In this document: piece by piece, positions 57,136 through 64,000 of the stretch
How the letters are laid out: each line of letters opens with the position of its first letter
Position numbering within the stretch: position 1 is the stretch's first letter
Assembly: GCA_963682055.1 (NCBI GenBank)
Contig: OY821751.1
Span: 12,462,001 to 12,526,000, forward strand
Source of the DNA: Primula veris
Lineage: Eukaryota; Streptophyta; Magnoliopsida; Ericales; Primulaceae
Direction: 5' to 3'
DNA: 64,000 nt
Notes under the pieces: generated by a model
What the model was told of the DNA's origin: nothing
Database searches by the model: none
Seen by the model: only the letters and a program-made list of their open reading frames with translations
Translations under genes and position numbers: made by a program

Positions 57136-57786
57136 TTAAGAGGAGGAGCTACTACACGATGAGTACGACGGGACATGACCGAGAACAACCTTTTCGTCAT
57201 CCGTCACGGTAACCTCATGAGTATTATCACCCTCGAGATTCTCATGGGGGAGAAGGGAGTCAAAGTTGGTCGTACCAGCTCCGATACGATTCACCACTTC
57301 CAGTCGAGCAGAAAACTCAGCTCCCCTGGCATAATCATGTGCAGCAGAAGCATCCTGATGACGAGCGTCGTCAACGGGCAATGAACGAACTTGTCCCAAG
57401 GCCACCGAGGAATCGTGCTGAACACGAGAAGCCTGGAAATACCTCATCAAGATATTGGCCCGGAGTACCAACGACTTCAATTTATTTAACCACCTATATT
57501 TCAACCTCCAATAACGATTTAAGCAATGCTCTTGCACCACAATAACATGCTCGGTACATCATACGAAAGCCTTAAAAAAAGCAGTTCGGACCTTCAGTTT
57601 CTCCTTAAGACGGGCATAGTGGGCTTGAATTTTATCGTTCTTCCGCATCAACTCAACAGAGAGCAAACTGACACTAGCCTCATTTGCCGCACCAGACGAG
57701 GCCCCAACCTGGGAAGCACCAGTGGGTCCCTGCCCAGGATTAATAAGGGTCGGAGAACCAGCCTGATGCAGCAAAGTAGCAGGTGC
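57136..57786 (-). pseudogene. Downstream antisense exon of Tat-like copy 2 (homologue of 34,430-35,077)
   Basis: It starts after the splice signal AATCTTATAG with APATLLHQAGSPTLINPGQG, then KNDKIQAHYARLKEKLKVR, an in-frame stop, then YRWLNKLKSLVLRANILMRYF and an acidic segment ending SYSSCSSSSS. Length and order equal the copy 1 homologue, and both have a stop at nearly the same place. Otherwise the frame is open. Function unknown. Confidence 0.65.
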
Positions 57787-57929
57787 CTATAAGATTTAAG
57801 GAAAAATACATTAGCAAGTACACAACACCGACAAGGGAAATAAAAAATATCAACGTCAACACAAATCATGCTTCTCAGAAAATGAGTAAAATACATGTTA
57901 GAAAACAAGTCAAAATACAAGTCAATCCT

Positions 57930-58530
57930 AGTCTAATTTAGTCAGACAAATCATTGATAGAAGTCGAGGTCTCGACAGCATCAGCAAAATGAATATCCCG
58001 CAACGAAGTTATCAGCAGGCCAAGACGACTTTTGACTTCACGATCCAAATGAGTGAAGGCAGTCGTGGCCTCATCTCCCGAGCCATAGCTTCAACCATGT
58101 GCTCTGCTCAGGAAACCCCACGAGTGCCCTTCACATACTCATACACTTCCAGCGCACTATCATGGGACCAATAAGCTCTCACGATAACAATAAGTCAGCA
58201 TCATCGAAAACTGCACCTAGCACCAAATACAAGGTAGTCACCCGGCCCCGTGCATCATCTCACGACCGACAAAGCTCACCTAGAAGCTCCTTCGACTTTC
58301 CCTTATTTACAGTATAACGGGCCATCTTCCTACTAAATTTCTCACCCAAATAGCGTAACCAAGTCGATAAATTCGAGACATGAATATTTAGATCCTCGAT
58401 TTCACGACAAGCAGAATTCAGTGCGGAAGTGCGAGGTGAACTGGGACCTTCGGACTTAACTACAGGCTCTTCACCTAGACTACAAGTAGGTCGGGACCAT
58501 ACCACCATAGCAAGGGAATTAACCGGTACC
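57930..58530 (-). pseudogene. Antisense exon of Tat-like copy 2 (VPVNSLAMVVWSRP...)
   Basis: The 3' splice site CTCATGTCAG directly precedes GTACCGG, as in copy 1. The peptide VPVNSLAMVVWSRPTCSLGE, then SACREIEDLNIHVSNLSTWL and GEKFSRKMARYTVNKGKSKE, follows copy 1 until a frameshift near 58,265. Homology can be followed in other frames to about 57,940. It is likely a later exon of the gene at 61,341-58,752. Confidence 0.6.
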
Positions 58531-58751
58531 TGACATGAGGTTATTTCCTTCAAAAATACGAAAAAAGGCAACAAGCAACGAACAAGAAAAAGAAGAAGAA
58601 AAACAAGACAGGAGCAGAACGAAGTAGAAATTGTGATTATAAAAATGTCCAAAAGGTGTAAAAATTACAAATATCCAAAAAGACCCACAAGCCGGGCACC
58701 AAAACAAAAACTACACATGCCACACAAAAAGCAATTACAAAGGAAACACGT

Positions 58752-61341
58752 TCAATGATCAACCTGAGAGGATGAGGGCAGAGGATCATCAGAGCGGAGC
58801 GTAACAGAACCCGAAGCCAAATGGGGGTGAGGCGTAGCAGAGAGGGGATGTCCTGGCAACACGGGGAGCTCCTCGTCCTTAATGTTGGCCCAATCAATAG
58901 GGAGCGGAGGGGTAACCATGGTAGCAGGATACGTAAACAACCCCCATGCGGAGTGAGAGAAATGTACTTTCACCGAATTTAACGTCCAAGTATGGCAACT
59001 GTAAGCATGGAAGTTGGCTATCCTCCCAAAAGGAAGAAGCTCTTCAGCTCTCCTCTCCTCTGCCGTGGAGATATATGTGCTCATTTGAGACATCATGTCC
59101 TCAGCAGTGGAGAGGCTGGCGCTCATTTGAGACATTTTCTCTTCAGCATCAGAGAGTCTCGAGCTCAGTTGAGACACCTTATCGTCATACTCCTCCTTAG
59201 TGAGGGCAAACGCCAGCTCCACATCCTTCTTGTAGGCCAAAAGGTGAGCATTCTCCTCCAGCAGGAGTTTCCTCTCATACACCCACTTACTTCTCTCTGC
59301 CTCTTACCCAGAGTCCTGAGCCTTTAAATCGGCCTCGATATCACGGGCATAAACAAAACGCTTCTGCAAGTCCATGGATAAGAGGAAATCCTATAAAGAA
59401 TAAAAAAGATGAATAATGTCTGAACAAGATAGAAACTAAGAATACCAACAAAAAGGAGACAAAGCATACCCGAAGTAGAGCATCACTGGTCTCCCGAGCA
59501 GCGAACAGATTAGACTTCTCGGCAAGCCCCTACATATTAGCATAAGCAAGAGGGAGAACCGCGGAATAAGCCATGAATGAGGCACGACCCTCCGGGAGCA
59601 AATGACCCCCACAATGAGAAATGAACTCGTTCATTTTAGCGACTTCCAATCCCATGCCCCCGGGCCCACCACCTGCTCAACAATCGCCCTCTCCTCGACA
59701 AAATCTACCCTCTCCTCAACCTCCACCCCCTCGACAGCTTCCCTCTCTAACCCAGGAACCCCACTCACCTCCTTGGTCTAAGGGGCCAAATGCTCGACTC
59801 CCTTAACCACAGCATGGGGAGGAGAGACATCAGGCAGATTTAGGGGTTGCTCACCCATTAACTGATATTTGCAGCAATTAAAAACATCGTTAATTGACCC
59901 CTGAAACAAAATAATACCCATAGACCGAGCAAGGACTAGAGTAACCAGTAAAGAGGGAGAACACTGATAAGAACAAGAATAACTAGATAAGCTAAAAGGA
60001 AAGTAATACCAATAGAATAACGAAATAAACATACATATCGGGGCCGAAACAACACCACCGTTTTAGGCGGAGGAAGAGAAGACTCATCTCCAAACGGGGA
60101 GTGAGTAATGAGTTGAAAATCATCCCCAATCTCTCTAGCACCAACAACCTCTTCAGTCGAGGTCTCAACTGTCGAAGCAGTCGACACAGCAGACACCCTA
60201 GCCCTGCTCTGACTCTCGGTAGACTCACCGAGCTCTGACGATCGTTTCTTACAACCCTGCCTCTCAGTCTGAGGCACGCTCACCACCGAAGACTTAGGTT
60301 TTGAACGAGAGGCTCTTTTCTCACCTAAAACCAGAGCCCTAGTCCGGACAATCCCCAGAAACTCAGCATCAGTTTCGAGAGGAATGACAGGGGCAGTAGT
60401 ACACTTGTTGCCTGGACCATCAACATACCCCACCAAAGCAGGCGCACCACGGACCACGGCTCTCGACCTTCTTTTCCGGACCCCACCACTTCCATAGAGC
60501 AAGAAGTTTGTCAGTTTCGAGGACCCCGAACGAAGGTGCCGCAGGAGCACTGACAGCAGGGCGAGGGATAACCTGACCAGCAGGACACCAATTACCCGAC
60601 ACTATCAAAGTATCAAGGTTGTGCTCCTTATTTGTGTCAGGAATCTCGAGCACTAGATGGGTAAAGGACTGGAGAGACTTTAGATAGAAGTTACGGGTGT
60701 CAAAATTAAAGGCGTAAATGCCAAGCACGTCTTTCAGCTCCAAACTAACCCTGACCAACTCGGAAAGACGCTTCACACCGTTCAAAGCACGGTAGTTGTT
60801 TAGAGCAAGGTGGCAAGGAGCTATCTGAAAAGCCTCAAAGAATGAGGCCATCCAGTCAGAGAGCGGAAGTGTGAGACCTCCCGTTAGAAAGGTGGACGCC
60901 CGAACAACAACCTCCCCCTCGGCCACCTCACCTAAGACCACCCCATCCAAGGTCGGCAAACGCAAGAGTACGTCGGCGGGAATCCTTGCCCAAGTTTTAA
61001 AGTCACCCTCGGAAAACTGTCCGAGTTGGGCAAGGCACTGAGACAAGTATTCATGACAAAGCAAAAACGATAGTTTAATAAAATAATAAGGAGAAAGCAA
61101 TAAATCAATACAGCCAAACAATAGACCAGCAAACAGCACACAGTGAAACGAAAACGTTCAAAATCGACAAAAAAGTCACAACATGGCAAATTAATAGCAT
61201 ACAATGAAACGAAAATGTTCAAAATCGGCAAAAAAATCACATAACGAAGAGAAAAGCATACAATAGAACGAAAAAGATTAAAGTAGCAAAAGAAATCCAA
61301 CAAGGGGATGTTACAGGAGCTTAAGAAACACTTACAACCAT
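58752..61341 (-). pseudogene. Transposase_28-like antisense gene of Tat-like copy 2
   Basis: Exon 1 is ATGGTT followed by GTAAGTG at 61,341. Exon 2 begins near 61,050 (EYLSQCLAQLGQFSEGDFKT) and contains ASTFLTGGLTLPLSDWMASF and FFEAFQIAPCHLALNNYRAL, nearly the same as copy 1. A frameshift near 60,480 separates it from ALVGYVDGPGNKCTTAPVIP. An acidic, serine-rich region follows. A coiled coil near 59,280-59,000 includes two repeats of the form KMSQMSASLSTAEDMMSQMS. The C-terminus (IDWANIKDEELPVLPGHP, ending SSSQVDH) equals copy 1 WANIQDEEMPRMPGQ. The first 3' splice site appears lost: GATCAGGAT in copy 1 is GTCATGAAT here. Role unknown. Confidence 0.72.
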
Positions 61342-62018
61342 GATGATAATTTGGAGAAGAAACAGTTAATACAGCAGTGGCAGAAATATAGAGAGAGAGT
61401 CAAAACCCTAGAAAGAGAATAGAAAGTATATTATGAAGGAGATAGAAGGGGAACAGTTTCACCAAAGAGTATATGTAGGTTAAAATAAGATAAGAACAAA
61501 AAGAATTAATCAAAAGAAGATAAAGGAGTGGATGCGCATAAATAGAAATAAAATAATAATTGTCCCTGCGTCTGACAGAAATTCCCCAAATATCAGCCAC
61601 ACGAAAACTTAGCAACAACCTCTCTTTTCAAAAACAACACTCCAGATCATGCAACGCGGAAGGGAACATCCCAATGACACACAAAGGTGACATCCAGAAC
61701 CTATAAAAACGTCTATGTTGACCCCGCCTCGAAAAATGTCAACATACGTCATCAACAAGAATGCACAAGAACGCAAACATAAACACCGAGAAATTTCCGA
61801 ATCCAGCCAGTTAAGAACAAAGGCTAAAAACCAAACACCTCACCCACACATACAGAAATCATGAATGACCGACTATAGGTTACTCGTCACAACAAAAAAT
61901 GCAAAAAATCAACAGCCGAACAAAGAAAAAGATGCATAAATTTTTTATTCATCCACCAAGGGAAAGTGAAACATGTTACAACTGATCGAAAATACAACAA
62001 AATTACAACAAAAAAACC
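61342..62018. other. Spacer between antisense genes of copy 2
   Basis: Promoter-side DNA of the gene at 61,341. On the minus strand CCTATAAAAACGTC lies near 61,700. It corresponds to 30,104-30,992 in copy 1, without the poly-G run. Confidence 0.45.
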
Positions 62019-62402
62019 CTACTTAGAAATTACAGAACTACCCCCCACATCCGTGTTTTTCTGGGCCAAAAGCTCCTAAAGACGCTCTTTCTCCCTGATT
62101 ATGTGGGAAATGCCAATGTCCGCTTGCTCAAAAGAGTAAGGTTGAGACCTACACTTCCGCTCGGCTTCATGAAGAGCGACCTTCTCCTCCTCCCAATATT
62201 GCTGAAACCACTTGCATTCGGCCTTAGACCAGTCAAGCTCCCCCCTCAGACGTTCAAGATCCCCCTTCAGCCAGGAGATCTCAATCTCCTTCAGCTCAAG
62301 CGGAGTCAAATACTCAAAAACAAGAGGAACAGACAACCTAGAGGTGGACCCACTCTCAGGAAGCGCTTTCTTTTTTGCAGAAGATCTAGTGATGGGAGCC
62401 AT
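62019..62402 (-). pseudogene. Coiled-coil protein, antisense gene 4 of copy 2 (MAPITRSSAKKKA)
   Basis: It starts MAPITRSSAKKKALPESGST at 62,402, continues with LKEIEISWLKGDLERLRGEL and QQYWEEEKVALHEAERKCRS, meets TAG at 62,076-62,078 and would end at 62,019 (128 codons). The copy 1 homologue at 29,741 has the same start and motifs; its stop lies at a different place. Basic N-terminus plus coiled coil. Function unknown. Confidence 0.68.
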
Positions 62403-62686
62403 CTCAGGAAGCAGTGGGTTAGAAGAAGCAAAAATTATAAAACAAGAAAGAGAAGGAAAGGGGTTAGTAAACACAAACAATAGGGAGCATTTTATTGGGA
62501 ATCGAAAGGCACAAAGTACGAAGTGGTGTGGTCGAATTTAAAAGAAATCACAAAGTACGAGAAGGCAGAAAGTATGAAGCGATGCAACAGCCCTACACGT
62601 GTATCGATTCAAAAATAAAAAACATGATAATGGAAATAATAAATGAGTACATTTAACGATTAACAAAACAGCAAAAAACCAAAAGA

Positions 62687-63147
62687 CTAAGGGTCGCGAG
62701 GGGAAAAACCAAGCCCCCTACATGGAAACATGACCCTTGGCGGCTTGAAGACCTGTTGTCCACAAGCCGAGCTCGATAAGAGATGTTTTCCTCGGTAAGA
62801 ACATCGTTGGCAGAGTTAAGAAAGGCAATTTCATCCCTTAATCGAGCATTCTCAGCCGTCAAACTAGCCAACCCCTGAAGACCATTGTCAGATTCATCCT
62901 GGGCATAATCCCACATTGTCTCGACCCCATACCAAACATTCATCTGATGCTCCCTCTCAAGCAGCAGATCATCTAACCAATGACCCAAGGCATCACATTC
63001 TGCTCTCTTTTCCTACCATGAATCAACGTTGGGTAAAGCATAACGCCTAAGGGTTAAAGCCCCGAACCCCCTCTCCGCCCTAACCATCCGAAGACGAGTC
63101 TAAAACAAAGACTCATCTAAGTCCCTTACACGGCCCTGACCGCTCAT
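62687..63147 (-). pseudogene. Coiled-coil protein, antisense gene 3 of copy 2
   Basis: It starts MSGQGRVRDLDESLF at 63,147, with two in-frame stops, then DDLLLEREHQMNVWYGVETM, ESDNGLQGLASLTAENARL and LTEENISYRARL. The last part needs a frameshift to end FSPRDP, like the copy 1 ending FPPIDP. Homologue of 28,980-29,459. Confidence 0.62.
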
Positions 63148-63557
63148 CCGAGAATCGGTCAATTGTAAATCCACTGACTAGTTTAATACGCTCCTTAAAG
63201 CACTAGGGGGAATTCATATAACAAGGAGAGATGAAAAGAAACGGGTTTGGGAGCAAGGTATTTATAGAGCAAGAAAAGCAAAAATAGTTGGAAAGCACTG
63301 ACAAACGAGTAAGACATGAGCATATTTGACTGATAAAACGTCAGCCATGGTACAGAAATCACGTAGGTACGCAAAAAAAAAAGAAGCAAGAAAAATATTC
63401 GACAGACATCCACTTTGTCAAGTAGATAAAAATATAGCAAGTACAAAAAGAAACAGAAGAAGAGGTAAACATTCATTTCATTAATAAAGATGGGTTACAC
63501 TGGAAATAGTTACATTAGAGGACAAAACATAACAAAAATTAAAAAATAAAAATGAAA
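63148..63557. other. Spacer between antisense genes 2 and 3 of copy 2
   Basis: On the minus strand GCTCTATAAATACC near 63,256-63,269 is a TATA box about 110 bp before the gene 3 start, as in copy 1 (CTCTATAAATACTC). The short frames here are not genes. Confidence 0.5.
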
Positions 63558-63855
63558 TTAGGGCGGCTCGGGCAAAGTTGATCGGTATCGGTGAGATGGG
63601 CCGGCCAGGTTTATAGTATCTTGAAGGATTCCCCCGAAGCATGTTGTTCTCCTCGACTAAAGTCTGGCGAGTCCGCCTGCAATAGTTCAACTCAGCCCTC
63701 AGCCAAGTCAATTCCCTCACTATCTCAGTATGGTGATACCGCATTATCTGCAACTCTCACTCGGCATCCCGGAGCATCCTCGTCATATTATTATATGAGG
63801 CCTCAAAAGCCTCCATTTGTAAGGCTGGGGCTGATCTGGTAAAAGGGGCAGACAT
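63558..63855 (-). pseudogene. Coiled-coil protein, antisense gene 2 of copy 2
   Basis: It starts MSAPFTRSAPALQMEAFEAS at 63,855, has one in-frame stop after MLRDAE, then ELQIMRYHHTEIVRELTWLR and AELNYCRRTRQTLVEENNML. A frameshift precedes GPSHRYRSTLPEPP. It matches the intact copy 1 gene at 28,073-28,366 along its whole length. Upstream, CCTCTATAAATGCCC (63,941-63,955, complement) is a TATA box. Confidence 0.68.
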
Positions 63856-64000
63856 GTTGAAAACATCAAGTTTGTAAAATAAAAATATATAGCAAGAAGA
63901 AGAAATATGGAGAGATAATGAAGAAAAACATACCAAAAGGGGGCATTTATAGAGGGATTAAGAGAGGCATAAGGTTGGGAATCGCAACCATTCGCCAAAA

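Larger units (their letters stand above)
54150..64000 (+). mobile_element. Ty3/gypsy Tat-like retrotransposon, copy 2 (partial, plus orientation)
   Basis: It contains an LTR (54,150-54,702), a primer site, a decayed gag on the plus strand, no pol, and then the same antisense gene set as copy 1 on the minus strand. The 3' LTR lies beyond the window. Gene order matches copy 1, but many residues differ, so the two belong to related subfamilies. Confidence 0.88.

Overview
The window is nuclear DNA from a flowering plant, most likely a eudicot with a large, repeat-rich genome. An asterid is only a guess from the style of the retroelements. The evidence is AT-rich noncoding DNA, plant LTR retrotransposons, a CACTA transposon, several MITEs, a TRIM, and fragments of conserved plant genes with plant-type introns. 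I see no clearly intact host gene, no rRNA or tRNA gene, and nothing bacterial.

Layout. 1-2009: the 5' part of a minus-oriented, apparently noncoding LTR element (LARD-like), ending in a 224 bp LTR. 2.4-9.0 kb: AT-rich DNA with fragments of three unrelated host genes, all on the minus strand (an ACT-domain STY46-type kinase, a DEAH-box RNA helicase, an FTSH11-like exon), plus MITEs and a probable SINE. 10.5-15.4 kb: degenerate repeat arrays, a TRIM split by a MITE, a MULE-type MITE and a Stowaway MITE. 17.7-19.3 kb: the 5' end of a SPLAYED (SYD)-like chromatin remodeller gene, cut off after its fourth coding exon. 19.4-21.9 kb: a large foldback repeat. 25,778-41,089: a complete 15.3 kb insertion of a Ty3/gypsy Tat-like element (minus orientation, 5 bp target duplication ATTTG). 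41,356-49,249: an LTR related to the one at 1786-2009, split by a 7.7 kb CACTA element. 49.25-54.15 kb: internal noncoding DNA of that LARD-like element. 54,150 to the window end: a second Tat-like element in plus orientation, inserted into the LARD and running off the window.

The most interesting content is the antisense gene block shared by the two Tat-like elements. Both have lost most or all of pol through internal deletions. Both keep, on the strand opposite gag, the same ordered set of small coiled-coil genes, a multi-exon gene resembling the 'putative gypsy type transposon' (Transposase_28-like) family, and downstream exons. Splice sites, exon order and, in the first copy, separate TATA boxes can be seen. 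The first copy also carries a 75 bp tandem array whose units form hairpins with compensating stem changes.

The CACTA element has matching termini, subterminal repeats, a decayed TNP2-type transposase gene and a second gene with an open eight-exon structure. Nesting gives a relative order: LARD-like element first, then the CACTA and second Tat insertions into it.
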